From an uncultured Eubacteriales bacterium (GTDB lineage: Bacteria; Bacillota; Clostridia; Oscillospirales; CAG-272), in NCBI GenBank assembly GCA_934525675.1, contig CAKSZH010000002.1:1-64000 (forward strand): 64,000 nucleotides of DNA, read 5' to 3'. The notes below the pieces were generated by a model. That model was not told the DNA's origin. It ran no database searches and worked only from the letters and a program-made list of their open reading frames with translations. The position numbers and the translations under genes are program-made. Positions 16,441-24,981 of this stretch are shown here, piece by piece (within the stretch, counting starts at the first letter, position 1; the number at the start of each line of letters is the position of its first letter).

Positions 16441-17265
16441 TCAGTGTCTGCTTTTGCGCTGATCCGCATGATCCATCCGGCTTTGCAGGACGTTCATTGC
16501 GATGAGCAGGACAAGGACACAGACAAGGAAGAAAGTGGAAAGCGCATAGATGGACGGGGAGACGCTTTTTCTCGCCTGCGAGAAAATATAAATGGGAAGC
16601 GTCTGGTAAGACCCGCCCGTGAAGAGGGAAATGACATAGTCGTCAAGCGAGAGGGTGAACGCCATCAAAACGCCTGACAGGATCGACGGGAACAGGAAGG
16701 GAAGCTCCACCTTGAAGAAGGACTGAACCGGCGTACAGCCGAGGTCCATCGCCGCTTCCGGCAGGTGTTTGTCCATCTGGGTGAGCTTGGGCATGATCGA
16801 CAGAATCACATACGGAAGGTTAAACGTAATGTGCGCGATCAGAATGGTGGCAAACCCCATTTTTCCGATCTTGAGGATCCCGAAGGTGCCGACAAACAGA
16901 AGCATGAGCGAAATACCGGTCACGATATCCGGATTCATCATCGGAATGTTGGTCACGCCTGAGATCGCGTTTTTCACGTAATGGTTACGCAGCCGGTAAA
17001 TACCGATTGCCGCGAGGGTGCCGATCACGGTGGAGATCAGAGCGGAAAGCACGGCAAGCACCAGAGAGTTTTTGAGCGCGGACATGGCAGCATCAGATTT
17101 GAAAAATTCCGAATACCAATATCCGAAGGGACGGGCTGCACTGTAATCAAACGACAGGATTGCGGTACTCTTGGTCGCGTTGAAGGAGAAGAATACCATT
17201 ACGAGAATGGGGAGATATAAGAGTACAAATATCAGCCCGGTGTATACTTTACCAAGCGTTTTCAT
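16441..17265 (-). CDS. potC: Spermidine/putrescine ABC transporter permease PotC
   Basis: A 274-residue inner-membrane permease with six predicted helices and the EAA loop (EAAMDLGCTPVQSFFKVELPF) that docks on PotA. The N-terminus LGKVYTGLIFVLLYLPI is typical for PotC. The start overlaps the potB stop by four bases (ATGA). It works as a heterodimer with PotB. Confidence 0.94.
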   Translation of the reverse strand: MKTLGKVYTGLIFVLLYLPILVMVFFSFNATKSTAILSFDYSAARPFGYWYSEFFKSDAAMSALKNSLVLAVLSALISTVIGTLAAIGIYRLRNHYVKNAISGVTNIPMMNPDIVTGISLMLLFVGTFGILKIGKMGFATILIAHITFNLPYVILSIMPKLTQMDKHLPEAAMDLGCTPVQSFFKVELPFLFPSILSGVLMAFTLSLDDYVISLFTGGSYQTLPIYIFSQARKSVSPSIYALSTFFLVCVLVLLIAMNVLQSRMDHADQRKSRH

Positions 17266-18101
17266 ACCATCGACTCACTCTCCTTGTTCCCGAATTTGTT
17301 CATAACGAACAGGCAGACGAGGATCATGATCATCAGAACGAGCGACAGCGCACTGCCTCGGTTATAGTTGCTCTCCGACAAAAATGCCGCCTCAATTTTA
17401 TCGCCGACCAGTGCGATCTTGCCGCTGGACAGGGTACTGGAAATATAGAAGGTACTGATTGCGGGAACGAACACCATGGTGATCCCCGAAATGACGCCGG
17501 ACAGACTGAGCGGGAAGATTACCTTCAGGAAGGATTTCGCGGGGCTGCATCCGAGGTCATACGACGCCTCGATGTACCGTTTGTCAATGCCGGACAGAAC
17601 GGTGCAGATCGGAATAATCATATAGGGAAGGAAATCATACACCATGCCGAAAATGATGAGTCCAGGCGTTCCCATGAACTTGATGGGATCAAGTCCCATG
17701 TTCTGGAGAAGGTTGTTGATGATACCGTTGTCGTTGAAGATGTTCTTGATGGTGTACGTGCGGATGATGAAGCAGACCCACATGGGGACCATGATGAGCG
17801 TGGTCATGAGCGAACGGTTGCGCTCGGTGAGCCGGGAAATGACCAGCGCTACCGGATACCCCACGATCAGACTGATGACGGTCGCAGCTACAGCATACAG
17901 GATCGAGTTCCGGAAGGTGTAGAGCACTTCCTTTGTCATGAGGTACTGAATGTTCGCCATGGTGAACGCGCCGTTTGCATCTGTAAACGTGTAATACACC
18001 ACAAAGAGCAGAGGAACGATGATGAAGAGCACACACCAGACAAGGTGAGGTGCCAGAATCACTTTTCTCGTCAGTGACAGTTGATTATTCCGCATAGACA
18101 T
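17262..18101 (-). CDS. potB: Spermidine/putrescine ABC transporter permease PotB
   Basis: A 279-residue permease with six helices and an EAA-type loop EASYDLGCSPAKSFLKVIFP. Its start at 18101 lies inside the end of potA (17-nt overlap) behind GAGGAGG with 6 nt spacing, so its translation is coupled to potA. It pairs with PotC. Confidence 0.94.
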   Translation of the reverse strand: MSMRNNQLSLTRKVILAPHLVWCVLFIIVPLLFVVYYTFTDANGAFTMANIQYLMTKEVLYTFRNSILYAVAATVISLIVGYPVALVISRLTERNRSLMTTLIMVPMWVCFIIRTYTIKNIFNDNGIINNLLQNMGLDPIKFMGTPGLIIFGMVYDFLPYMIIPICTVLSGIDKRYIEASYDLGCSPAKSFLKVIFPLSLSGVISGITMVFVPAISTFYISSTLSSGKIALVGDKIEAAFLSESNYNRGSALSLVLMIMILVCLFVMNKFGNKESESMV

Positions 18102-19233
18102 CCGTAGCCTCCTCGGTCAGATCAGCATCGGGATTGGACAACTCGTCTGCTTCGTCGGAGAAGGTGGAGTAATCGCCGAACATACCGGAATATTCGGATT
18201 TCTTCATGACGTGAATGGCATCGGGGTCAATGGAAAGCCCGATGGCTTCGCCCTCTCCGACAAAATCGGAGGTCTCAAGCATCCACTTGAAATTACAGAC
18301 GTCCACGATGATCTCATAATAGTCGCCCTTAAAGGTCACGCCGGTGACCTTGCCGGTGAGCATTCCTTTTTCGACCGGCACCACGTCCACGTCTTCCGGA
18401 CGGATGACGATATCGACCATCTCCCGGGGAGCAAAGCCCTTGTCCACACAGGTGAAGGTGTGTCCCGCAAAGCGAGCCTTGCAGTCCTCCAGCATCATAC
18501 CGTCGAGGATATTGGATTCGCCGATGAAATCCGCAACAAATGCGTTGACAGGCTCGTTGTAAATATCGGTGGGCGTGCCGATCTGCTGGATCTGACCGTC
18601 TGCCATGACAACGACCGTGTCGGACATGGAGAGCGCTTCCTCCTGATCGTGGGTGACATACACAAAGGTAATGCCCGTCTTGTGCTGAATTTCCTTGAGC
18701 TCCTTCTGCATATCCTTGCGGAGCTTGAGGTCCAGCGCGCCGAGCGGCTCGTCCAAAAGGAGCACCTTCGGCTCATTGATGAGCGCCCGTGCGATGGCAA
18801 CTCTTTGCTGCTGACCGCCGGAAAGGGTATTGACCCTGCGCTTTTCAAATCCGCGAAGATTGACCAGGCGGAGCATTTCCTCCACCTTTTCGCAGATTAC
18901 TTCTTTGTCTGTTTTCTTGAGTTTCAGTCCGAACGCAATGTTGTCATACACGTTCAGGTGCGGGAACAGCGCATATTTCTGAAACACCGTGTTAATCTGG
19001 CGTTTGTAAGGCGGAAGATCGTTGATGACTTTTCCGTCAAACGAAACAACACCGGTATCCGGAGTTTCGAACCCGCTGATAATCCGGAGCGTGGTGGTTT
19101 TTCCGCAACCGGAGGGACCGAGCAGGGTCATGAATTCGCCGTCATGGATGTTGAGATCGATCTCTTTCAGAACCGTTTCGCCGTCAAAGGATTTGGAGAC
19201 CCCTTGCAGTGCGATCAGAACGTCTTTTTTCAT
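18085..19233 (-). CDS. potA: Spermidine/putrescine ABC transporter ATPase PotA
   Basis: A 382-residue ABC ATPase. Walker A is GPSGCGKTTT, signature LSGGQQQRVAIARA, Walker B VLLLDEP, followed by a C-terminal TOBE regulatory domain from about residue 240. The start was placed at 19233 (MKKDVLIALQG), 12 nt after AAAGGAG; the longer frame from 19404 reads into the promoter. An unusually acidic C-terminal tail follows the TOBE domain. It is the first gene of potABCD. Confidence 0.94.
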   Translation of the reverse strand: MKKDVLIALQGVSKSFDGETVLKEIDLNIHDGEFMTLLGPSGCGKTTTLRIISGFETPDTGVVSFDGKVINDLPPYKRQINTVFQKYALFPHLNVYDNIAFGLKLKKTDKEVICEKVEEMLRLVNLRGFEKRRVNTLSGGQQQRVAIARALINEPKVLLLDEPLGALDLKLRKDMQKELKEIQHKTGITFVYVTHDQEEALSMSDTVVVMADGQIQQIGTPTDIYNEPVNAFVADFIGESNILDGMMLEDCKARFAGHTFTCVDKGFAPREMVDIVIRPEDVDVVPVEKGMLTGKVTGVTFKGDYYEIIVDVCNFKWMLETSDFVGEGEAIGLSIDPDAIHVMKKSEYSGMFGDYSTFSDEADELSNPDADLTEEATDVYAE

Positions 19234-19334
19234 TCCGCATAAATACTCCTTTAAGGTAAAAAATGGGGAACGATGCGTTTTGCAGGCGGCATTTTTACCG
19301 CACAAAAGCCAACTGTCCATAAATTCCGCACTAC

Positions 19335-19363
19335 ATTGTATCAGAAAATATTTCGGATTGCAA
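19335..19363 (-). promoter_or_regulatory. Sigma-A promoter of potABCD
   Basis: The minus strand has TTGCAA (19363-19358), 17 bp, then TACAAT (19340-19335). The leader is about 95 nt, with no obvious attenuator. Confidence 0.7.
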
Positions 19364-19492
19364 TACATTTGCTTAAAAAATCGAAAAAATGTGATTATTA
19401 ACAATTATCCGCGAATAATGAGTGATTTTTGAAAATAACATACAAAAATCGGCGGATTTCTCCCGTTTCCTCCGGAAATCTCCCGAATCCTT

Positions 19493-19996
19493 TTATTTTT
19501 TACGTTCGGATACCGTGTCAAGAAACATGGTTGCCGAGAAGACGAACAACAGGATTGCGGAGCCAGTCTTGAGCATGAGATAGATTGCCAACAGCCAGAA
19601 TATGCCCACGGTCAGAAGCGATGCGACAGTGCAGATACGGTCCCCCCACGGGTACGGGAGGCGGTGAAGCATTACCTTCAGAATCCGGTATCCGTCGGAA
19701 TCCTTGAGCGGCAGAAGATTGAGAAGCCCCAGAAACAGAGAGGTCACCGCAAAGAACAAGAGCGAGCGGTTCATGGGAAATAAAAAAAGTACTCCGCCGG
19801 TGACCAGATTACAAAACGGTCCTGCTGCGGCAATGAGCCCTTCCTCCGGATAAGAAAGCGGTCTGCCCATACGCAGGCGCGGTCCGGTGGTGTCATACCG
19901 GATCCCGCAGACGGGGACGCCGAGTAAACCAGCAAAAAACAGATGTCCGCATTCGTGGATCAGGGCAGCAAACGCGGTCAGAAAAAACTCTTTCAC
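19493..19996 (-). CDS. Site-2 protease family intramembrane metalloprotease (M50)
   Basis: A 167-residue membrane protein with the zinc motif HECGH at residues 14-18 in the first helix and a second metal-ligand segment LLPLKDSDGYRIL near 90-102, the equivalent of NPDG. The size and layout resemble the SpoIVFB-type minimal core. The start is GTG at 19996, 8 nt after AGAAAGG. A sporulation role is possible but no sporulation gene is adjacent. Confidence 0.85.
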   Translation of the reverse strand: MKEFFLTAFAALIHECGHLFFAGLLGVPVCGIRYDTTGPRLRMGRPLSYPEEGLIAAAGPFCNLVTGGVLFLFPMNRSLLFFAVTSLFLGLLNLLPLKDSDGYRILKVMLHRLPYPWGDRICTVASLLTVGIFWLLAIYLMLKTGSAILLFVFSATMFLDTVSERKK

Positions 19997-20110
19997 AAAT
20001 TACGCCTTTCTGTCTGAAGTAATCTGAAGCAATCGGAGCATTGTTTTTCCAAACCAGCCGAAGTTGTTCCGACTCCGGGGACGCGCGGCAGAAAAATAAC
20101 CGCAGGGCGG

Positions 20111-20139
20111 TTGACAATCGTGCGACTGCGTGATATAAT
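20111..20139 (+). promoter_or_regulatory. Consensus sigma-A promoter of the DUF1836 gene
   Basis: TTGACA (20111-20116), a 17-bp spacer and TATAAT (20134-20139): both hexamers are perfect. Confidence 0.85.
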
Positions 20140-20204
20140 ATATTAAACACGTTGCAAAATCCGTGACAGAGATGTCACGGTCAGCTGTTTTCTTGGAGGG
20201 TATC

Positions 20205-20786
20205 ATGAATCTGTATATTGAGGATCCGCTCATTCCGGGCACCAAGCTGAAAAAGGCAGATCTGGACGGTGCTACGGGGAAGGCTTTCTTAAAAAAAGTT
20301 TTTTTGTTCAGCGACGGAGTGATGCTGTCGCAGATCCGGGATATTTCCGGGATCGACGGCTCCACCCTGCAAAACTGGACCAAGCGCGGCTGGGTGGAGA
20401 ACTCGGTGCAGAAGAAATACAACATGGATCAGGTGGCGCATATTCTCATCATCAATATGCTCCGATCCTGCATCCAGCTCGACCACATTTCGTTTCTGAT
20501 CCAGTATATCAACGGGCGGGTGGACGACCGGAGTGACGATATTATCTCCGACACCGAATTGTACGACGCGATCTGCCTGTGTATCGAAAAACTGGACACA
20601 GTCGGCCGGTGCGATGAAAAAACGGTGGATGGGGTCGTCGGGGAAGTGACCGCCGGTTACAAGGAGCCGCTGCCGGGGGCAAAACTTCGTCTGTGTACCG
20701 CGCTTCGGATCATTCTGTTGTATTACTGTTCTTCGCTTGTGAAGCATCATGCGGATGAACTGCTTTCCGGGGTCGAACTTCGGTGA
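20205..20786 (+). CDS. DUF1836 domain protein, probable DNA-binding regulator
   Basis: A 193-residue soluble protein. Residues about 45-95 (MLSQIRDISGIDGSTLQNWTKRGWV) form a MerR-like helix-turn-helix, with the recognition helix followed by a short wing; the rest is helical. This matches DUF1836, a clostridial family with a predicted regulator role. The start at 20205 is 4-5 nt after GGAGGG; an in-frame ATG at 20163 has no site. Target genes are unknown. It stands alone between its own promoter and a terminator. Confidence 0.8.
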   Translation: MNLYIEDPLIPGTKLKKADLDGATGKAFLKKVFLFSDGVMLSQIRDISGIDGSTLQNWTKRGWVENSVQKKYNMDQVAHILIINMLRSCIQLDHISFLIQYINGRVDDRSDDIISDTELYDAICLCIEKLDTVGRCDEKTVDGVVGEVTAGYKEPLPGAKLRLCTALRIILLYYCSSLVKHHADELLSGVELR

Positions 20787-20899
20787 ATCGGGGGCGGTCT
20801 TCGGTACCGGTTCCAACAGGACTTTTTCACCGTAACCCGGAATCAACCGCCGACACATTTTGCGCGGTCGGTTGCCAATGAAAAAACACCTGTATCAGA

Positions 20900-20930
20900 A
20901 AAAGCCTTGAGCGGTCGCTCAAGGCTTTTA
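20900..20930. terminator. Bidirectional terminator
   Basis: AGCCTTGAGC / GCTCAAGGCT stem with a GGTC loop, an A-run on one side and a T-run on the other. It serves the DUF1836 gene and htrA, which converge. Confidence 0.85.
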
Positions 20931-20949
20931 TATTCTGTTCCGGATTCAA

Positions 20950-22365
20950 TTATTCCGAGATTCCGGCATCCTTTTTGGAGACCAGATTCACAGTCAGCGT
21001 CAGTGTTTCATATTTCCCGGAATTCTGTTTTCTCGCAACGGTCAGCGTGGCGGTATCACCGGAGGTCTTATAAGTGAGATAGGTCTGGAGCGTGGTCATT
21101 TTGACAACGGTTTTGCCGTCAAACGCGGTGATGATGTCCCCCGCCCGAAGTCCGGCTTTTGCAGCAGGCATGTTTTCCGCAACGGCACTGATATAGATAC
21201 CGGCGGGGATACCGAGCTTGGCGTAGTTGTAATACACATCGCTTACCGCCGCGCCGGTAATGCCGAGATAGGCGACATCGGTCCCGCTGTAAACCGTGCG
21301 CGTCAGGATTTCCTCCGTTACGGTTTTCACTGTGTCGATCGGGATCGCATAACCGATGTTGTCTGTGTTTTCGGTGATATTCTTCATGGAGTTGATGCCG
21401 ATGACTTCGCCTTTTGCATTGATAAGCGCGCCGCCGCTGTTTCCGGCATTGATTGCAGCATCTGTCTGGATCATGGATTTGACATATCCGTCCTCATCCT
21501 GTACCTGCCGGTCAAGCGCGCTGACGTAACCGACCGTGACGGTCTGCCCGTAACCCAGTGCATTGCCGATGGCAATGACTTTTTCTCCGAGCTTCAGATT
21601 TTCGGAGGAACCGAGAACCGCAATGGCAATTGCCGACTTGGTTTCTTCTTTCATGTCGCTGAGCCGGATTTCCAGAACTGCGAGGTCGGTTGCCTCATCA
21701 TAGCCCTTTACCGATACATAATATGCCGTATTGTCCGCAAAACTGACCGCAATGGACTTGGCACCGTCGATCACGTGGTAGTTGGTCATAATGTAGAGGG
21801 AAGTGTCTGACTGCCCGAAGATCACGCCGCTTCCCGCGCCGGTTGCCTCATATTCATAAGAGAAGATTCCGTTACTTGCGTGGACGGTGGACACCACGTT
21901 GATGGAGACCATCGCGGGCATCAGTTCCGCGACAACATCCGACACGTCGTTTGCGGCGGCAGTCTTGTCACCTGTGACAAAGGTGCTAACAACCTTGATT
22001 TTATCCTTGTCCTTCGGGAGGATTCTGGACAGCGCAAGCGAAGAAAACTGAAAAACGATCGCGGCAATCAGCCCGAACGCAATCGCCGCAACGCCGATCT
22101 GCCAGACAGGGAAACGACGTTTCTTCCCGTCGCCGGTGGTCCCGGCAGTCCGGTAGGCAATTGTTTCGCCGTCACCCCGTTCGGAAAATCCTTCCGCATC
22201 GGTCTGCCCGGCTGCTTCGCTTTCTTTCCACGTGTGCTGTTCGGTATTTTCTCCGTTTTCGGAAGTACTGCCTTTTTCCGACACTCCGGTCACGTCGCTT
22301 CCGGAGCCGTTCTCCGGAACGTTTTCCGGATCTTTGTTTTCGTTATAATCCCGATCTTCCTGCAT
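20950..22365 (-). CDS. HtrA/DegP-type membrane-anchored serine protease
   Basis: A 471-residue envelope quality-control protease. The first 90 residues are acidic and disordered in the cytoplasm, then one membrane helix (VWQIGVAAIAFGLIAAIVF). The trypsin-like domain has its triad in TNYHVI (His), ATDLAVL (Asp) and GNSGGAL (Ser). One PDZ domain covers about residues 365-460, with GIYISAVAENMPAAKAGLRAGDII. This is the Gram-positive HtrA layout. It lies 33 nt downstream of the LOG-family gene and shares its promoter. Confidence 0.93.
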   Translation of the reverse strand: MQEDRDYNENKDPENVPENGSGSDVTGVSEKGSTSENGENTEQHTWKESEAAGQTDAEGFSERGDGETIAYRTAGTTGDGKKRRFPVWQIGVAAIAFGLIAAIVFQFSSLALSRILPKDKDKIKVVSTFVTGDKTAAANDVSDVVAELMPAMVSINVVSTVHASNGIFSYEYEATGAGSGVIFGQSDTSLYIMTNYHVIDGAKSIAVSFADNTAYYVSVKGYDEATDLAVLEIRLSDMKEETKSAIAIAVLGSSENLKLGEKVIAIGNALGYGQTVTVGYVSALDRQVQDEDGYVKSMIQTDAAINAGNSGGALINAKGEVIGINSMKNITENTDNIGYAIPIDTVKTVTEEILTRTVYSGTDVAYLGITGAAVSDVYYNYAKLGIPAGIYISAVAENMPAAKAGLRAGDIITAFDGKTVVKMTTLQTYLTYKTSGDTATLTVARKQNSGKYETLTLTVNLVSKKDAGISE

Positions 22366-22398
22366 TTCTATGTTTCCTTTCCTTAGTTTATTTCGGTT

Positions 22399-23016
22399 TC
22401 ATTCGTTTTCTTTGGGGGATTCAAAGGTGTAAGCCGACGGAAATCCCCGCAGATCCTTGGCGTCCTGATTCGGGATGTACTCCGTAACGGCACGGAACGC
22501 TTCCGCGGGCGTATCCGTAAAGCAATACAGCGTCCGGCAGATATCCCGCACGAAGTTTTCCCGGATGGAATGCTCCAGAAGCTGTTTCAACCCGTTGTAG
22601 TACCCGTCGGTGTTCAGAATGACGATTGCTTTTCCGTGACGCTCCAGCTGCTTCAGGGAAAGCATCTCAAACAGTTCTTCAAAGGTGCCGATCCCGCCGG
22701 GACAAACGATGAATGCGTCAGAGAGCTTTTCCATTTCCGCTTTGCGTTCCCGCATGGTATCTGTCATAATCAATTCGTCGCACCCGGGGAAAGATACGCC
22801 ATCTGCATTGATGAAGCGGGGAACTACGCCAATGATATGTCCACCTGCCGATTCGGCGCCGCGTGCGGTTTCTCCCATAACTCCTGCCGCACCCCCGCCG
22901 AATACCAGCGTGTGACCGTTCTTTGCAATCAGCTCTCCAAGCTCCCGTGCCGCGCGAAGATAGGATGTTCCGATCTCCGGACTGGAAGCGCCGAAAACAC
23001 AGATGTTCATATACAT
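22399..23016 (-). CDS. LOG family protein (TIGR00730 Rossmann fold)
   Basis: A 205-residue Rossmann-fold protein with the phosphoribohydrolase signature PGGIGTFEE and the upstream GGGAAGVMGETARGA. Characterised LOG proteins release free base from nucleoside 5'-monophosphates; the bacterial role is nucleotide salvage or unknown. Two ATGs are possible (23016 and 23010), 4 and 10 nt after AAAGGGGG. It is the first gene of a two-gene unit with htrA. Confidence 0.9.
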   Translation of the reverse strand: MYMNICVFGASSPEIGTSYLRAARELGELIAKNGHTLVFGGGAAGVMGETARGAESAGGHIIGVVPRFINADGVSFPGCDELIMTDTMRERKAEMEKLSDAFIVCPGGIGTFEELFEMLSLKQLERHGKAIVILNTDGYYNGLKQLLEHSIRENFVRDICRTLYCFTDTPAEAFRAVTEYIPNQDAKDLRGFPSAYTFESPKENE

Positions 23017-23039
23017 ACAGCCCCCTTTGTTTTGGTTAT

Positions 23040-23069
23040 AGTATATTACCCGCCTGTGTGATTTATCAA
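23040..23069 (-). promoter_or_regulatory. Sigma-A promoter of the LOG-htrA unit
   Basis: The minus strand has TTGATA (23069-23064), 18 bp, then TATACT (23045-23040). The intergenic region 23017-23328 otherwise holds only the tRNA-Leu promoter. Confidence 0.6.
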
Positions 23070-23262
23070 ATGTTTTTGTGACGATTCTCTGAAAGTGTCT
23101 GAAAAGCGTGAGAGCATTCCCGGGAGGAAAGGGAATCAAACGCGTGACAAGGAGGGGAAGCGCGCCGGTATTTGCGGAACGGAGCCGCCTGCGGGGAAAC
23201 AGGAGTTGGCAAGGTATTCTGCGGCGTTCCCCAAAAAAGCAAAAATAAATTGAAAAAAGCTC

Positions 23263-23290
23263 TTGACAAGCAAAGAAAAATGTGTATAAT
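23263..23290 (+). promoter_or_regulatory. Promoter of tRNA-Leu
   Basis: TTGACA (23263-23268), a 16-bp spacer, then TATAAT (23285-23290), 38 bp before the tRNA. Confidence 0.85.
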
Positions 23291-23328
23291 GATATTGTTG
23301 TACGGAAAGCCGTGCAGAAAACAAATAT

Positions 23329-23415
23329 GCGGGTGTGGCGGAATTGGCAGACGCGCAAGATTCAGGTTCTTGTGGGGGCAACTTCGTGAAGGTTCAAGTC
23401 CTTTCACCCGCACCA
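23329..23415 (+). tRNA. tRNA-Leu(CAG)
   Basis: A complete 87-nt gene including an encoded CCA end. Acceptor strands are GCGGGTG and CACCCGC, the anticodon stem CAAGA/TCTTG encloses loop TTCAGGT with anticodon CAG, a long variable arm (class II) follows, and the T-arm is GGTTCAAGTCC. Confidence 0.97.
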
Positions 23416-23418
23416 CAA

Positions 23419-23456
23419 AAAAGCCTTGAAAACACTGAGTTTTCAAGGCTTTTTGC
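23419..23456 (+). terminator. Terminator of tRNA-Leu
   Basis: AGCCTTGAAAAC / GTTTTCAAGGCT stem with a five-base loop followed by TTTTT. It lies three bases after the CCA end. Confidence 0.93.
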
Positions 23457-23569
23457 TTCTTCTTTTCCGTTGTCACACGACGGTCGGGGGGATGCACCGC
23501 CTAAGTATTCTGGTTCACTTCCAAAATGCTGATATGGCAGAGGGTTTGTTATTTCTTTCATTGACGAAC

Positions 23570-24040
23570 TTAATTTCGCTTTTGATCTTCCTCGCCGTGA
23601 ATTCGTGCGTTCATTTTCTTTATGCGCCTCTTCCAAAGCAGATACTGTGAAATCCAGACCGCTGCAAAAATCATCACGAAGATTCCCACATAAGAAAGAA
23701 CACCGGTGATGGAGTGCTTCATCCAATTCGCAAAATAAGCAATCGGCAGCATGACCACACTGATAATCAAAAAGTAAACGCCGCTTTGCTTTGCAAGGCT
23801 CCATGAATCAATTTCCCAGATCACGGACGCCATCGCAAATCCCACACCAAGGAGGGCGCACAGAATCGTCTGCAAAACAACTGCATTCAGTTCGTTTCCC
23901 GTCGTTTGGATCAGTTCCGGCGTGACGGGGTAAAAAGAGCCGTCTCCGATGCAGATGGAGATCAGTAGCGTAATTACAAACCCGATGGCGATTCCGACGG
24001 GCAGCCCGAACAGTCCGCGCAAAATAATTTTCTTTTTCAT
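23570..24040 (-). CDS. DUF3021 membrane protein
   Basis: A 156-residue protein with four hydrophobic helices and a Lys/Arg-rich C-terminus, typical of DUF3021. Such proteins are encoded next to LytTR regulators and in several Firmicutes act as membrane inhibitors of them. The start at 24040 follows GAGGTGGCAAAA; the stop of the LytTR gene lies 10 nt upstream, so the pair is co-transcribed. Expression should follow the LytTR-controlled promoter. Confidence 0.85.
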   Translation of the reverse strand: MKKKIILRGLFGLPVGIAIGFVITLLISICIGDGSFYPVTPELIQTTGNELNAVVLQTILCALLGVGFAMASVIWEIDSWSLAKQSGVYFLIISVVMLPIAYFANWMKHSITGVLSYVGIFVMIFAAVWISQYLLWKRRIKKMNARIHGEEDQKRN

Positions 24041-24050
24041 TTTTGCCACC

Positions 24051-24491
24051 TCATAATCCCAATAATTGTTTGATTTTAGCAACATATCGCCTTGAAACAT
24101 AAGTAACCGTTCCGTTTGAGAGAGAAACGCATATCTTTCCCGTAAAGCTCAGATCGAAGCCCATGACTTTTTTCAGGTTAATAATCTCGCTGTTTGATAT
24201 GCGTACGAAAGAAGCGTTCGAAAGACGTTGCTCCGCTTCGTACAGCCGCAGGCGGAGAAGAAATTCGCCGTTTTTCGTTTCGGCATAGACCTTGCCGCCC
24301 GAAGCATAGACCCGATCAATCTCATTTGGCTCCAGTACGGTCACCTGTTCATCCCGAAACCCCGCAAGCACCTCCGATGGCTCAACCGAAAGCTTCTTTA
24401 TAATTTCATTAATCTTGTCGGTAACTCTGTCTGTCACGATGACGATTTTCGGTTCGGTGCAACTTTCATCAATTTTGATTTCGATCTTCAA
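24051..24491 (-). CDS. LytTR-family DNA-binding regulator
   Basis: A 146-residue regulator: the N-terminal 45 residues resemble a small helical/strand module, and residues about 50-146 form a LytTR domain (RLYEAEQRLSNASFVRISNS, INLKKV, LSNGTVTYVSRRYV). It has no receiver domain, so activity is probably set by the partner DUF3021 membrane protein. The start is TTG at 24491, 8 nt after AAAGGAGG. Paired direct repeats upstream of its promoter indicate autoregulation. Confidence 0.9.
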   Translation of the reverse strand: MKIEIKIDESCTEPKIVIVTDRVTDKINEIIKKLSVEPSEVLAGFRDEQVTVLEPNEIDRVYASGGKVYAETKNGEFLLRLRLYEAEQRLSNASFVRISNSEIINLKKVMGFDLSFTGKICVSLSNGTVTYVSRRYVAKIKQLLGL

Positions 24492-24517
24492 TCCAATTTC
24501 CTCCTTTCCGCGGTTAC

Positions 24518-24546
24518 ATTATAAAGGATCGGGAAAAGAAATTCCA
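24518..24546 (-). promoter_or_regulatory. Promoter of the LytTR-DUF3021 operon
   Basis: On the minus strand a perfect TATAAT (24523-24518) lies 17 bp from a poor -35 (TGGAAT, 24546-24541). A good -10 with a weak -35 is what an activator-dependent promoter looks like; the operator lies just upstream. Confidence 0.6.
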
Positions 24547-24556
24547 CTATTTCCCG

Positions 24557-24586
24557 ATAGGTGGTCGTTATTGGCTCATAGGTGGT
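24557..24586 (-). promoter_or_regulatory. LytTR operator: two direct repeats
   Basis: ATAGGTGGT at 24557-24565 and again at 24578-24586 (ACCACCTAT on the gene strand). The spacing is exactly 21 bp start to start, two helical turns, immediately upstream of the -35 region. Paired direct repeats with 21-bp spacing are characteristic of LytTR targets. Confidence 0.75.
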
Positions 24587-24770
24587 AAATAAAAGCAAAC
24601 AGCTTATGTGTTTTTGCGTTTTATAGTGGTGATTTTTCTTGCTGGAATCAATTATACCATTTTTTTCGGCTGTTCTTCAAGTCGTTATGCTTGCAATGCT
24701 CACGGTTTTATGTTTTATTGCTCGAATGAAACGGTATGGGCAGATTGCTTGTCACCGAAATGCATTACCA

Positions 24771-24824
24771 TCAGGTTCCGGTCGGGGTTCCTCGATGAAG
24801 GTTCAAGTCCTTTCACCCGCACCA
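24771..24824 (+). pseudogene. 3' fragment of a tRNA-Leu gene
   Basis: 54 bp match the 3' part of a tRNA-Leu from the anticodon loop (TCAGG) through the variable arm, T-arm and CCA. The last 31 bp are identical to the end of the tRNA-Leu at 23329. No 5' half precedes it. The 3' anticodon strand TTCCGG would pair with CCGGA, not with the stem of the upstream gene, so it derives from a different tRNA-Leu(CAG) copy. Confidence 0.75.
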
Positions 24825-24859
24825 AAAAAGCAGATACCGAGTGAGGTATCTGCTTTTTT
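24825..24859. terminator. Terminator after the tRNA-Leu fragment
   Basis: GCAGATACC / GGTATCTGC stem flanked by A6 and T6. It is strong in both directions and probably is the terminator of the lost tRNA gene. Confidence 0.9.
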
Positions 24860-24894
24860 ACGTGGCGGAACCGGCAGGTCTCGCTGTGGCTCGG

Positions 24895-24945
24895 TCACGC
24901 CCGCAACAGAAGCGGGTTTCTTTCTTTTGCTTCATATATATTCAT
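24895..24945 (-). CDS. Possible 16-residue peptide or gene remnant
   Basis: ATG at 24945 lies 6 nt after AAGGAGG and opens a 16-codon frame (MNIYEAKERNPLLLRA, stop TGA). A good promoter lies upstream at 24982-25010. The frame overlaps a short hairpin (CCCGC / GCGGG, 24900-24916) that has a T-rich run on the plus strand. It could be a leader peptide, a small protein, or the surviving start of a deleted gene. The surrounding block 24860-25187 (328 bp) holds nothing else I can name. Confidence 0.35.
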   Translation of the reverse strand: MNIYEAKERNPLLLRA

Positions 24946-24981
24946 GTTGTTCCTCCTTATTCTATCCTGTTTTCGGTATCT

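Noticed and set aside
24771..24824. A second functional tRNA-Leu
   Set aside because: Only the part from the anticodon loop onward exists. The preceding bases cannot form the acceptor 5' strand, D-arm or anticodon 5' strand.
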